Positions 53,506-64,000 are shown, counted from the first letter of the stretch. The stretch: DNA of 64,000 nt from Anastrepha obliqua (GCF_027943255.1 NC_072896.1:64746501-64810500); one strand, 5' to 3'. Translations and numbers: made by a program. Notes: generated from the letters alone by a model not told the origin.

Positions 53506-53514
53506 CTACAGCAT

Positions 53515-53895
53515 TAAGCGTTGAGTGGCAGAAAATTGCAGGTAATGAAACCAAAGTACATATTGGTAAAAAGTAGGCATCGACGTTTGGAAGCAGTTAT
53601 TAAAGCTAAAGGCGGCCCAACAAAGTACTCGTTTTTTTCTATTATTTCAATAAAATATTCTTTACATGGCTATGTACGAATAATGGTTTTGCATAAAATT
53701 GTGCCATACTTCGTTCTTACCTTAAATCCTCTAAATTCAGAAAAGAGTTTGGAAATTTTTGTTCCTTAAATATTAAACAAAAATGTTATTTTTTAGGAAT
53801 ATTTTAAAACTTTGTTCTTTTGTAAAAATCGTGCTAAGTATCAGATGAATCTGTTTATAAACTGAACGAAGGAATTGTGTGACCACTGATCAAAT
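53515..53895 (+). mobile_element. Tc1-like element 3' end
   Basis: Frame 53521-53769 includes the Tc1 C-terminal signature SRHRRLEAVIKAKGGPTKY, but the frame runs on past the usual stop. The 3' end has the terminal repeat AATTGTGTGACCACTG at about 53873-53888, the inverted form of the solo end at 9329. The catalytic domain is absent. Confidence 0.7.
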
Positions 53896-54329
53896 AATGA
53901 TTATTAAAATCCTTTACTTAATTTTAAGTTTTCATTTAAAGTTTAAAATTAAATATTTGGATTGAATTTATCGGAATATTTTTTTAATTTTTAACGTTAG
54001 ATTTAATAATTTGCTTTTAATTTTGTAATAAAACGCCATTCGAAGTATTACAAAAAACTGAGTTTAGCAGATACAACCTCATTTATAAAAATGAAATAAA
54101 TAAAATGATTTACAAGGAATCCCACCCTTATGAAAACTTGTTTTTGGATAAATGATTTACTGTTTGTATACTGCAGCTGCCTATGTATTTCCCATGTTTC
54201 AAATATGATTGATGTACCATTTGCAAAAATTATAAATTTTGCTATTTATTATTATCCTAAAATCCAACGATTCAAATATAATTATATAATTTAGAAACAG
54301 AATCATATTTTGAGCTATCGAAGTTACAA
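53896..54329. other. No gene recognised
   Basis: AT-rich spacer. Confidence 0.4.
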
Positions 54330-54740
54330 GGAGTTAATTTTTGGAATAAGGAATGTCCGCTTTAAGGAAAAGGACTTTATTTCTTTCGAAATGAGGAAGG
54401 AGCTGCCGTTACGGCGAATGGCGAGCGCCATTCTGACCGAATATTTGTTTTCAAAAATTAATCAGCTAAACAGCGACGTCATTGGGTTCCAACAAGACGG
54501 TACAACTTGCCATACAGCGCGCTTAACAATCGATTTGTTGCAATGTTCAAGCCACTATTTACGCTTTACGGCCAGATTTATTGGAAAAAGTAATCATAAA
54601 TTGTGACTCGTAGCCGCGGCGGACATATACCGGATATCAAATTCAAAAAATAAATGCCATGAAATTATCTACCATCAATAATATTTCTGTTTTATATTAT
54701 CATTGTAAATTCTTAAGCACGTAAAAAACACCCTATAAAA
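54330..54740 (+). pseudogene. DD41D mariner fragment
   Basis: The plus frame ILTEYLFSKINQLNSDVIGF leads into QQDGTTCHTARLTIDLLQ with the second catalytic D. It then jumps to the C-terminal tail (EKVIINCDS and PRRTYTGYQI in shifted frames; related copies read RGGH-x-x-x-I-x-F). The region between, with the third D, is deleted. It differs from the copies at 3766, 55051 and 62290. Confidence 0.65.
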
Positions 54741-55048
54741 ACGCACTTACTTATATATGTATGTTTATAATTCACCCATTTGTCAGTAGTAACGTAAAAG
54801 TAAGTAAAATTTCAGGAAACCTGCGGGTGTATCATACTACACTACATATGTTTGAATTCTCCAGCTTAATTTGTTGCAGTACAGAGTGCGCCATCTAGTA
54901 GAGCATAGCATTGATAGCAATATGCCTACGTCAGGGCAGACGTGTAAGCTCGATAGAAAGTATGAACATGGTTTGAGACTATGCTAAATAAAATCAGAGA
55001 ACATACCATATATGGTATAAGGACAAGTTACCAAGGGCATCGCCTTAT
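54741..55048. other. No gene recognised
   Basis: Spacer without recognisable features. Confidence 0.4.
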
Positions 55049-55050
55049 AT

Positions 55051-56704
55051 ACAAGGTGGCGCAAAAGTAACCTTGCGATGTTTTTTGGCTGTAATTTAAA
55101 AAAAAATGAAAATCTTTGATTCTTCTTGTGGATTATTTTTATTTGGTCTTTTAATTTTTTTTACATTCTTCTTCTTCTTCTTAATTGGCGCGATAACCGC
55201 TTACGCGATTTTGGCCGAGTTTAACAAAGCGCGCCAGTCGTTTCTTTCTCGTGCTAACCGGCGCCAATTGGACACACCAAGTGAAGCCAAGTCCTTCTCC
55301 ACCTGATCTTTCCAACGCAGAGGAGGCCTTCCTCTTCCTCTGCTACCACCAGCTGGTACCGCATCGAATACTTTCAAAGCCGGAGCGTTTGTATCCATTC
55401 GGACGACATGACCCAGCCAACGAAGCCGCTGGATCTTTATTCGCTGCGCTATGTCTATGTCGTCGTAAAGCTCATACAGCTCATCGTTTTTTTACATTAA
55501 GTCGAGAATATGAAGTCATGTAAATGGCCGCCACCACAGTTGATTGCCATTTGAGCCCTTTTTATGACATTTTCCATCACTTTGGCCAAAACTTCCGGTG
55601 ATAGGTCCTCACATTCTTGACGGATATTTTCTTTAAGAGCTGCAAGAGTCTGAGGCTTGTTGACATAAACCCGCGACTTCACAAAAGCCTCACAAAAAGA
55701 AGTCTGGAGCGGTCAAATCAGGCGATCTTGCTGGCCAGTGCAAATCGCCAAAACGGGAGATTAGGCCCCCGTTTTGTGCATCCTTCAGCATATCGGTTGT
55801 GGCACGTGCAGTGTGTGCCGTTGCTCCGTCCTTTTGGAACCACATGTTTTCCAATCCCAATTTATCAAGTTGCGGCAAAAAGTACTCGTTGATCATTGCT
55901 CTGTAGCGCTCACCATTCACAGTAACCGTTTGGCCCGTGACGTCTTCGAAGAAAAAAGGTCCGATGACTCCTCCAGCGAAAACAGCACACCATACCGTGA
56001 CTTTGAGCGGGTGTAATGGCTCTTCGTGGGTTACACACGGATTTTCAGTGCCCCAGAAGCGTAAATTTTGCTTATTTACTTACCCGCTAAGATGGAAATG
56101 CGCCTCATCACTCATGATTATTTTTGATGAAAAATCATCTTCCTCTTGATGGTGATTAAGGATGGCTTGAGCGTATGTTAGACGCGATTGGCGGTCAGCA
56201 GCTAACAGCTAATGCACCGTCTGGTCTTTGTACGGAAATATCTTCAAATCTTGTACCAAAATTCGCTGTAAAGACCGTCGACTGATACCCATTTGCGTGT
56301 CACGTCGTCTTGTCGATGTCGACAGCGCTTCCATGACATCCTCGGCTACACAGCAATATTCTCTGCAGAACGGCTACTCCGGGGTCTACCACGCCTGGCA
56401 GCATCTCGTGTTGTGCCAGTCTCTTCGAGGCGAGCGGCTAAACGTCGCAGTGTTTCACCAGTAGGCGTTGGACGGCGAAGAAATCTGCGACGAAATTCAC
56501 GTTGTGCCAAAGTCACCGACCGATTATTGGTCAAATAAATAGTCAGCAATATTCCGCGTTCTGGAGCAGTGTAGCGTAACATTGTTTATTAACGTGTATT
56601 TCACATGTGTTTACTACACAAATGTCACAACAGAACTGACATTAGAGACCAATCGCAAAATTTATAGCATTTTCTGATAGGAGGATTACTTTAGCGCCAC
56701 CTGT
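55051..56704 (-). mobile_element. DD41D mariner, near full length
   Basis: TIRs ACAAGGTGGCGCAAAAGTAA (55051) and the complement of ACAGGTGGCGCTAAAGTAAT (ending 56704) are flanked by TA. Minus-strand transposase from about 56582: MLRYTAPERGILLTIYLTNN, then TLAQREFRRRFLRRPTPTGE (HTH), GRPRSSRSAENIAVV, SRRSLQRILVQDL and HFHLSG. It continues ENPCVTHEEPLHPLKVTVWC, TVNGERYRAMINEYF, FQKDGATAHTARATTDML (second D) and SPDLTAPDFFL (third D, 41 residues later). The C-terminus is HLHDFIFST. A stop near 56080, and frameshifts at about 55690 and 56350, break it. The 3' untranslated part holds a nested LINE tail. Confidence 0.85.
55152..55496 (-). mobile_element. RTE-like LINE 3' end with TSD, nested
   Basis: The direct repeat TTTTTTTACATT flanks the insert on both sides (near 55152-55165 and 55485-55497). 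The minus-strand frame reads MDTNAPALKVFDAVPAGGSR, then GRGRPPLRWKDQVEKDLASL and WRRLARERNDWRALLNSAKI, stop. This is the well-known C-terminus of an RTE/related LINE ORF. It is followed by a short UTR and an (AAG)n tail at 55165-55183. It inserted into the 3' part of the DD41D mariner. Confidence 0.8.
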
Positions 56705-56710
56705 TATATA

Positions 56711-57262
56711 CAAGGTGAAGTCCAAAATAAACACGACTGGCGTCATAAAAATGTTTTTGATGGCGCCATCTTTTTAATGAGTTAGTGTGTTGGAAGGTAT
56801 ATCCCCAGCTGAATCCCAATGAAAGCTTCGTGATATTCGGTTCAGTGGAGCGAAGTTATTGCGTCTAAAGTGTCAGTATGTGTGTGTCATCGTACAAAAA
56901 CGAGTTTCGAACAAAGAGCTAATATCAAATTTTGTTTTAAAATCGGTAAAACGATTACCGAATCATTTGAATTGATGAAAAAAGTTTATGGCCATGATTG
57001 TCTTTCTCATGCCAGAGTTCATGAGTGGTTTATACGTTTCAGAGATAGTTGTGAGGACATAAATGAAAAGGCTTGGAACGACATCCTGAAAGACATTGCG
57101 GTCAATGTCCTGAAACACTCTTTCGAAAAGCTTTTAGATCGCGCAAAACAGTGTATCGAGGCCAGAGAAGACTATTTTGAATAAATAAACTCAAAGTTAT
57201 CATAGCAAAGCTCCTCTCGTTTCTATTTTAGCTCAGACTTGTTTATTGTGGATTTCTCCTTG
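56711..57262 (+). mobile_element. DD34D mariner reduced to a 0.55-kb derivative
   Basis: The ends CAAGGTGAAGTCCAAAATAA and the complement of CAAGGAGAAATCCACAATAA (ending 57262) are inverted repeats; the left is preceded by TA. Frame 56870-57184 is open for 104 codons. It joins the transposase N-terminus (KTSFEQRANIKFCFKIGKTI, ARVHEWFIRFRDSCEDINE) directly to its C-terminus (WNDILKDIAVNVLKHSFEKL, CIEAREDYFE). The whole DDD catalytic domain has been removed by an in-frame deletion. The first codons are out of frame with the upstream ATG at 56877. It abuts the preceding DD41D element almost directly. Confidence 0.8.
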
Positions 57263-57379
57263 CATGATGAAATACTTTTATTTGGATTAAGTAAATTTTT
57301 TTTTATCATTAGTACTAGCAATACTTCAATACTTTACATTTCTTACAGTAATATATTTCACTTATTCCAATGAATTGTA
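57263..57379. other. Spacer
   Basis: No feature. Confidence 0.4.
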
Positions 57380-59150
57380 CTCATTTTTGTTTAAATACTA
57401 TATAAGTTTTTTTTTCATTTTCTGTTTCTATTGGCAATGCATTGTACAATTTCAGTTTTATACTATTTATACCTAATTCAAAGTCATTAGTATTTCTTAG
57501 TTCATATTTTTTGTTGTCTTTTACGTATTGTATCCTATCCAATAAATGCACTGGTGCATTTTTAATTTTGTGAATTGCCATAGGGGTATTTAGTTCATCG
57601 TTCTCTTATATGAAGCCACTTTAAAGTCTCGTAACATAATTTTTGCAATCTTTTCATTTGTGTTTGGTTGCAGCATGTATACATATGTGGTTGTGGAACA
57701 ATATTTAAAATGTGGTTTAATCATGATATTATATATTTTATTTTTATTGCGGTCATTATATGTACTTTAATGCGAATTCTTCTGAAGTATGCTAATTGTT
57801 TACTAAACTGCTTGCATATATACTCAATACGATCCTTAAATTTTAATTCTTTGTCAATAAATACTCCTAGATATTTGATTGTGTTAATTATTTCAATTTT
57901 GTTGTTGTTTATTTGTAATTCCAATGTCCCGCTAATGTTAATTTCTGGCATTTTTGTTTTTTTTTTCTCATTTAATTTAAGTTTGTTCATTTTTAACCCT
58001 TTAGTAATCTCGTCTATATCAGTTCATATTTTATTTTTACATTCTTTCTCGCTTTTTCCTTCAGCATAAGTCAGGGTGTCATCAGCATATAGTACTATTT
58101 TACATCTCCTTATAACCTTTTCTAAATCATTCCAAAATTGATCCCTGTGGTACTCCTTTTTAGTCATTCCATATTCCGACAACTTACCATTTACTCTAGT
58201 TCTTTGGTGTCTATCTTCTTAAACCATTTTAGTTCCACTCCGCGAACACCATATTTTCACATTCTTTTGTACCAAAATCAAATCGTCTCAAATGGCCTTT
58301 TGAAATCTAAAAAAAATCAATTTTATTTTGTTTTTCACTGGTTTTCCATTCATCAATGACATAATTTATAGATGGCAAAAAGTTTATCAGCTTCCAAATA
58401 TTCTATAAGTTGCTGTTTCACTACGCTTTCCAAAATCTTTTCAATTTTTTAATTTATTATAGGCCTAAATTCTTCATCTCTTTTTACTTCATTTATTTTC
58501 CGAACCGGAGTTACCATTGACGCTTTCAGTGAATTTGGAAATTACACCTCTCGTTATTGACGTATTTACTTTATTTTGCTCCATGTATGCCATATTTTGC
58601 TCCATTTATCTGTTAAATTTTTCACGGTTTTACATACCTATGTTATAAAGTTCTCCTAATGTAACCTCTCTAAATTTAAATACGCTTTTTATATCCCTTC
58701 AATGTAATTTAGATATTGTATATACTCAATTGACATATTAATTTCTACTATGCTTTAAATAAAATAATGATTAAATTTATTTGCAATCGCCTCATCGTCG
58801 TCATATGTCACCCCTCCAAATTCTACACAATCTGATTTTGCTGTTTCTTCACATAAAACTAGTTCTTTAATTCTTTTCCACATTTGTTTCTGCCGATGTG
58901 TATTTGTTATACTATTTCTCATATATGTATGTATTTGATTTTTCGGTTATTTATTTCCATTTTATATCTACATATTTCTTATTTTTGTATACCTAATGGG
59001 AGTTCCATTTCTCAAGAGTTTGATAGTTTCGCTAGTTTGTTTAGACTATAGTTGAACCATCTCTTTGATTTCCCATACTCGCTTATCTTTGTCCTTGTAT
59101 TATTTGAAATTATGCCTTTTAATATTGTCTCTATTTGTATTACATTACTA
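57380..59150 (-). pseudogene. Jockey/CR1-group LINE ORF2, decayed
   Basis: Reading the minus strand from 59150, first come pieces before the RT (RKIKYIHIYEKYNKYTSAE-like residues, then GGVTYDDDEAIANKFNHYF near 58790). RT pieces follow: IFLDFKRPFETI (58330), VLYADDTLTYAEGKSEKECK in shifted frames (58090) and MNKLKLNEKKKTKMPEINIS with IINTIKYLGVFIDKELKFKD (57990-57830). FRRIRIKVHIMTAIKI and a C-terminal part reaching 57381 complete it. YADD is readable but several frameshifts and stops interrupt. No tail or TSD was defined. Confidence 0.7.
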
Positions 59151-59199
59151 GCGAAAACCCGCCCGTTCTGCTGGTCGTCTTTAAAAAAATCTAGATTAA

Positions 59200-59830
59200 T
59201 TAATTAAATTAAGCCAAAAAATACTGTGTTTTTTATAAAAATTCTCGCGCATGAATAGTAATGAAAGAAGTTTTGAATAGTAGTAGCAATTAAAAAACGT
59301 TTGATGTGATTTTCTTTATTCCTTTTTTTATTGTAATGCTCTTTGGTATACAATATTCTTCGTTTTTCCATGCGTTGTTGAATAACTTTGCCGCCTGCAT
59401 AGCACATGCCCAGTATTTCAAACTTGAATTTTAATGCATGACAATATTGACAGATCGTATTCATTGTGCCAATATTCACCGATTTAAGCATACTATACTC
59501 AAGCACAGGATTGTAATTATTGAAACGCAACACGATGTAAGTTAATATTATTTAGATTGATTTGCCTTGCTTCTTGATTTCCTATTCTTTGATTTTGACG
59601 TCTTGCAATTTGACGATGTTGTTCCATTCGAAATCTATTCGTGGCTCTTTGTTCAGCAGATGAACGAGCTGAAGTGACCTCGCTTGACGGTCTCGACAAT
59701 TTGTAAGACGATTTTCATGTTGTTCGTTTGTTTCATTTGCTCTTGAATTTATCCTGTTTTGTGTTTCTACAGAACGACGACCAATATTTTGTCTACGTCG
59801 TGTCATTTTTGTTTCTACAATTGTTCACTG
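59200..59830 (-). pseudogene. Helitron Rep/helicase protein, N-terminal part
   Basis: The minus strand opens MTRRRQNIGRRSVETQNRIN with an Arg/Gln/Glu-rich helical stretch (RANETNEQHENRLTNCRDRQ, then EQRATNRFRMEQHRQIARRQ). A zinc-binding-like block follows: CQYCHALKFKFEILGMCYAG, then GKV. The C-x-x-C-x-A-L-K-F-...-G-M-C-C-x-x-G-K-V pattern is typical of Helitron replicase proteins upstream of the Rep domain. The Rep and helicase domains are missing and two frames are used, so it is a remnant. Confidence 0.7.
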
Positions 59831-60490
59831 AAAAGAATGTGTGAAGAATAGTGTTTATACCTACCTTCGCCCGTTGTAAAGTTAATTAGAAGAAGATGTG
59901 ATGACGCTCAACAAAATCATTATAACATTTCTTCTATTTGACTGCGTTATGATGTCACTGTAATGGTATCATTGCAAAAATGTCAAATAATTTCTTTTTT
60001 TTCTAATTTTGTTACCATCAAACGGGAAAAAAATTTGATGAAAATATCAACACTATTTGTCCACTGTACTCGGTTCTATGCGCACTTTCTTCTTAATTGA
60101 TCACGACTAAATGACGTCACTATTGAACTAATTTTGAAGAAAATTGATTTTATTTCTTTGTTTAAAATAACTTTCATATTTTGTTGTCCTTTTTTTCATC
60201 CAGAAAATTTTGTGTATATACTCACGCAAATTTATCGCTATACTGTTTTTTTCTCGGAACGCATTACTTTGAAGAGCATGTGATAAATACAATTTCTCCG
60301 TTGTACAGTTAGTAGTCGACGCGATGACGCTCAAAAAATTACTTTAATTTTCTTCTTTTGTAACCACAATATGACGTCACTATTGAATAAATGTTTATCA
60401 ACATTGATTTTATTTCTTTGTTTGAAATAATTTTCATATTTCGTTATCTTTTTGGCAATTAAGAAAAAACTTGTGTATATACTCACGTAA
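59831..60490. repeat. Imperfect tandem repeat next to Helitron remnant
   Basis: Two stretches, about 60099-60200 and 60366-60470, share ATGACGTCACTATTGAA, GATTTTATTTCTTTGTTT and TTTTCATATTT. The order is the same, with a period near 266 bp. A weaker related block lies at 59890-59970 (GATGACGCTCAACAAAAT). This is probably non-coding Helitron DNA. Confidence 0.6.
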
Positions 60491-61384
60491 ATTTACCACT
60501 GTTCACTTTGCACTAACAAAATAAAATTTCTTTCTTTTCCAGCTTTATCGTGGCAAATAATATTTTGAAACAATTTTGCGTGAAAAGTTTTAAATATTTC
60601 AGTAAATCTTCGGTTCCTATCAAATAGATGCAAAATATTCTAAATATTTACTCAAATGGTTGTTCTTATCAGAAAACAATTTAAAAAACGTAGTTTTCTC
60701 TGGAGAAAAAATACTCACGTGTTGTTTGCTTGAAAATCAGATCAGAAAGAAAGTTTGAGCGCGTCGTTGTTCCGTTCTGCATTTGCATAGATGCGCTCCC
60801 CTTTACACATAAACAACAACATCAATCATATGATACATACACTTCGTCGTGTACGAAAAAGCGGAGAAGAAGAAGAGAACTGTTCTATTCCCCTCCGCTT
60901 TAACCCAGCTATGTGTTCAGGTGCAAATGACGTTTTTGCGTGAAGTCTGATATAAAATAAGTTCTATTTAGTCTTGTTAAATTTATATAAAGTTTTCCAG
61001 GCCAAGCAAAAAAACTGACATATATTTGCTTCAACCGTATATTTGTGAGTACACAGGTAATTAATATATGAATGGTATAGGTAATATCTCATATTAGCAT
61101 AACCTTTCTGCAAAAAATTAAGGAAACGATCACCAATCACGCCGGCAATGATTCAATGAATTTTTCACTATAACTGACTTCAGATTAACGTTTATATAAT
61201 AAGCGTATATGTAACATTTTAAAATTTTTTTTAATTTTTAATAATAAGTGATCTTCCTCTTTCTCTTCCTCTTCCTCTTCCTGAAGCTATTCCTTTTCCT
61301 CTTCCATCTCCAGCTCCATCTCCTTTCTTTATCCCGGAAACGGGCAGTAAAAATTACTTCACTTAAAAGCTTTCATCAACAGCT
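60491..61384. other. No gene; CT-rich microsatellite
   Basis: AT-rich; a (TTCCTC)n-type simple repeat spans about 61255-61325. No gene recognised. Confidence 0.45.
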
Positions 61385-61515
61385 TCCATCTGATACCAAT
61401 ATTGTACAAACACATCCAAGGGTACCTTGGTCCACCTTTTCGGCTATATCTCGAGACCCTGGTCACTCAGAGATCTAAAAAATACTCTGTATTAAAGCAC
61501 TCATCAGCTCATATT
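61385..61515 (-). repeat. Single Helitron array unit, reversed
   Basis: The complement reads TTTAGATCTCTGAGTGACCA, GGGTCTCGAGATATAGCC, then AAAAGGTGGACCAAGGTACC. It is one diverged copy of the 125-bp unit from 34202-35580 in the opposite orientation. Confidence 0.7.
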
Positions 61516-61779
61516 CTAAATTTCTTCCGTTGAGATGTTTTTGAAATAGTAATTTATTGTTAAAAAAGTATTCTACCTTTTAGTATATTTGTGAATTACA
61601 GTTTTTATTTCTATTATATTCGTCTCAATATTTGAGACCACATAGTTTATTATTGTTCTTGAATATGTTGAGATCTTTGGACTTTCTCGCATTTTTTCAT
61701 GTAAGCTATTGAATATTTCTTCTACTTGGTATTTATAATAGGTGCATATATATACACCAATCTGAAAATAAAACTTACG
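61516..61779. other. No gene recognised
   Basis: AT-rich spacer. Confidence 0.4.
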
Positions 61780-62225
61780 TCCGACAGTTAAACATGGGGG
61801 TGGGTCGATAATAGGGATAGTATGTCCTCTGCTGGTACTGGAAATTTGTGCCTTATTAACGGCAATATGGACCACAAACAATACCTCACAGTTATGAAAG
61901 TGCTGACAAGTTGGGAATTAAGGACTATTTCCAGTACTATCAAGACAACGATGCCAAGCATAAGGCACTTGATGTCCGTTTGTGGCTTATGTACAACTGC
62001 CCTAAAGTACTTTAAAAACCACCACAATCTTCAGACATCAATGTAATTGAACATCTGTGGAAAACCAACTGAAAAAGCATGTTATTAGGAACAAGAAAGA
62101 TCTAGAAGATGATATTAAAGAAGAGTGGGGTAAATAGATTCCTTAATATCCAAGAAGCTGGTCCATGCCAAGATGACTGAATTCTGTGAGAAAAAATAAA
62201 GGCTTGCCGTATTATATTGTTTTTT
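61780..62225 (+). pseudogene. Tc1-like transposase C-terminal half
   Basis: Plus-strand frames give PTVKHGGGSIIG, then SSAGTGNLCLINGNMDHKQY, then IKDYFQYYQDNDAKHKALDV (second D) and SSDINVIEHLWK (glutamate region, DD34E). They end near EAGPCQDD. Frameshifts separate the pieces. N-terminal half and ends not found. Confidence 0.7.
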
Positions 62226-62289
62226 CTTAAACATTATTTGCCTAACTCCACTTTATATAAATTTCCGAGTTCTTTTTTGTCATGTATTT
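62226..62289. other. Spacer
   Basis: No feature. Confidence 0.3.
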
Positions 62290-62733
62290 TTTCTAAGTTT
62301 TTATGTTTGTATTTTCTATGTACAAATGAGTTGAAGTTTGTTTATGTGTTTCGTAGTTTTGAAAAATACGCTTGAAGAACGTAAATAAATGTAAACCGAC
62401 CATCCGCTGAAAGACTTCAGTCGGTATCTCGTGAATAACTTTAGTAATGCTGGCTTGTAATGCCTGAATCGAAACTGGTTTATCCACAAAACATTTAGAC
62501 ATCACATACCCCCACAAATAGAAATCCAAAGGTGTGAGATCACACGATCTTGGCGGCCAATTCACTGGTCCGAGACGAATCCATTGTTTCACGGGCTGTA
62601 TGGCAAGTAGCGCCGTCTTATTGGAACCAAATGTAGTGGAGATCACGGGCTTCAATTTCCGAGCTTCTTCATCAAAAATTCGTTTATCATGGCGCGATCG
62701 CGTTCGCTATTCACTGTTACTTCAGTGCCAGCC
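62290..62733 (-). pseudogene. DD41D mariner C-terminal part
   Basis: The minus strand from 62730 has NSERDRAMINEFLMKK-like residues, then in the next frame GPVNWPPRSCDLTPLDFYLW and GYVMSKCFVDKPVSIQALQA. It ends ITKVIHEIPTEVFQRMV. These are the third-aspartate region and C-terminus of a rosa-type transposase. A LINE tail abuts at 62735, which removed the N-terminal half. Confidence 0.75.
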
Positions 62734-62734
62734 T

Positions 62735-63445
62735 CGTTGTTGTTGTAGCAGCATACTAAACCCTGTCAGTGCAACGTAGTTACCGGTCGTCTTCATCTAG
62801 CTCATCTAACAAAGGCCCAGGAAACTTGCTGTTTCGACAGGTTGGGTCCAGAAGGAAAGAGGTGTTGGATAAGTGGGTTTAATAGGGCATGTGAAAAGAT
62901 GGTTAGTATCGTGCGGGGAGCCTTCACATGCTGGACATACATATATTTGGTATGTTGCAATCAATTCTGGATATCTATCCACTCTTACCTGGAGCTTAAC
63001 CTCCTACAATATCCAGAACTTAGTTGTGCCAAGGCTACGCGGGCCTCTCGTGGTAGTTGAAGCTGGGGATACGGGATACGGTACACTAGACACTAGGGAA
63101 AAACCCGAGTCATTCCGGTAACGTAGAACCGGCTGCCATGGGAATGGCTGAAGCTCTTCATCTGCTGTGGGTGGTAGTTGGACTCCGATTACGGCATTCT
63201 GGGGTCGAGAGCTTAAGAAGGTGGTAAGAGTCTCTCGTTGAATGTCATTGAACGTATGTCTAAACACTGTCCGGTCGAGTAGTTGCCGGTTAGTTTTGTC
63301 CTGGATTTCGTGGAAATAGTTGAAGAGGTGCCTCCTAACGTGCCTGGGAGGTGGCTCAAGTTTTAGCAGGGGTCTACATATGTAGGTGAAAGCTACGGTA
63401 GCACCCGAGTAGAAACTGTTTGTATTTTGTTGTGCTCCTTGACTG
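62735..63445 (-). mobile_element. LOA-type LINE 3' part
   Basis: It starts at its (CAA)n tail (complement of TTGTTGTTGTAGCAGCATAC). The minus-strand coding end matches 51240-51720 and 53036-53505: TFNDIQRETLTTFLSSRPQN, AVIGVQLPPTADEELQPF, then CNYTKF-like residues. It is interrupted at 63065-63148 by a mini-retroposon. 5' truncated near 63445. Confidence 0.8.
63058..63155 (-). mobile_element. Mini-retroposon (84 bp) with 7-bp TSD
   Basis: TGAAGCT at 63058-63064 and 63149-63155 flanks an 84-bp insert whose complement starts GCCATTCCCATGGCAGCCGG and contains TTCTACGTTACCGGAATGAC. It ends GTACCGTATCCCGTATCCCC. The uninterrupted LINE copy at 53220-53235 shows the empty site (GAGCTTCAGCTACC), which proves an insertion. 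Compared with 8700-8807 it lacks about 25 internal bases. Confidence 0.85.
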
Positions 63446-63449
63446 GTAG

Positions 63450-63828
63450 TATCTGTATCTGCGCTGACTCGTAGCCCTGGGCGCTCTGCACGTAAACACG
63501 CGCACGAATTAAGAATGAGCCGTGAATCTCTGCGAACAATTTTACAGAAAGACCTAAAATTTCACCCTTACAAGATGTGTGTTGCTCAGAAGCTTGAGGA
63601 AATTGATGTTGAACTGATGACTCGTGTGATGGCCAATTTTTGGAGAAGGCTGGAAAACTGCATTCAGGAGGATGGGCACCACTTACCCGACGTAATTTTT
63701 CACAAATAATATTCATCTTCAAATGGTATGTCATGACAAAGAATTTTGTGTATTAAAATAAAATATTTCATTTAAAATAACTGTGTACTGTTCATTTCAA
63801 AAACGTCAGATTCCCATCGGTCACCCTG
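63450..63828 (+). mobile_element. Internally deleted DD41D-like mariner
   Basis: The plus frame has ELRMSRESLRTILQKDLKFH, then PYKMCVAQKLEEID (HTH part). It is joined directly to VELMTRVMANFWRRLENCIQ and EDGHHLPDVIFHK, stop at 63709, the C-terminus. The catalytic domain is removed. The right end CCCATCGGTCACCCTGTA (63811-63828) is a mariner-type terminus; the left end was lost to the LINE. Confidence 0.7.
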
Positions 63829-64000
63829 TATTTCCAGAAGGGTAACTTTTTGGTTAAACTTTATAAGAATGTATTGTTCCAATTGTTTGACTACATTATG
63901 GTATTGGGCATGTTATTTCATATTTTGGCAACATTTTTGTCGTATGTATAGTATTGGGGTGCGCTTGTCAAATTTCAGCTGAAAGCGAATATACTCTCAC
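63829..64000. other. No gene recognised
   Basis: AT-rich edge of the window. Confidence 0.4.

Noticed and set aside
57668..58069. 133-codon hydrophobic plus-strand frame resembling a membrane protein
   Set aside because: It is the antisense of the LINE reverse-transcriptase region; hydrophobicity results from the A-rich LINE strand.

Overview
The window looks like a piece of a higher-dipteran genome, most likely a true fruit fly (Tephritidae). It is AT-rich, with TATGTACATACATATG-type microsatellites. It is crowded with old, nested transposons typical of such flies: DD41D (rosa-type) and DD34D mariners, Tc1-like elements, PIF/Harbinger, Helitron, LOA-, R1-, I- and RTE-like LINEs, and a tRNA-derived SINE. 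There are no bacterial features and no complete intron-less host gene.

The only host gene I can support is on the plus strand. It is the 5' part of a Rap1 GTPase-activating protein gene (Rapgap1-like). A first coding exon at 16008-16243 with a good start context and a GTAAGT donor joins in phase to an exon at 50261-50438. The second exon carries a GoLoco (G-alpha-i/o-Loco) motif. The intron between them is about 34 kb; the RapGAP catalytic exons must lie beyond the right edge.

Layout. 1-9800: mini-retroposons, SINEs, a TTAA-flanked element, Tc1-like remnants, a rosa mariner and a pogo-like MITE. 9800-15115: LOA/R1-type LINE remnants and a mariner 3' end. 15116-16243: unique upstream DNA and the first coding exon. 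16244-50260: the giant intron. In order it holds a long-inverted-repeat mariner, a deleted mariner, R1/LOA LINE pieces, a Tc1 element, a 220-bp-arm inverted repeat, an RTE-like reverse transcriptase, another Tc1 element, a mariner, a degenerate LINE, a Harbinger element interrupted by a Helitron with higher-order tandem repeats, a MITE pair in inverse orientation, an RNase H LINE, two Tc1-like elements, a LINE endonuclease split by a mariner, and a gypsy LTR plus gag split by a mariner. 50439-64000: the next intron (or its start), with LOA LINEs, several DD41D mariners, another LINE, Helitron Rep remnants and Tc1 fragments.

Almost every transposon open frame is broken by stops, frameshifts or deletions, so most of these are fossils. 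The most interesting signals are three. A family of tiny (about 85-120 bp) retroposons is flanked by clear target-site duplications and shares a leader with the LOA-type LINE. Several long inverted repeats lie inside a transcribed intron and could fold into hairpin RNAs. A Harbinger with a MADF accessory gene is interrupted by a Helitron. All identifications come from reading translations and repeats by eye; no database search was run.
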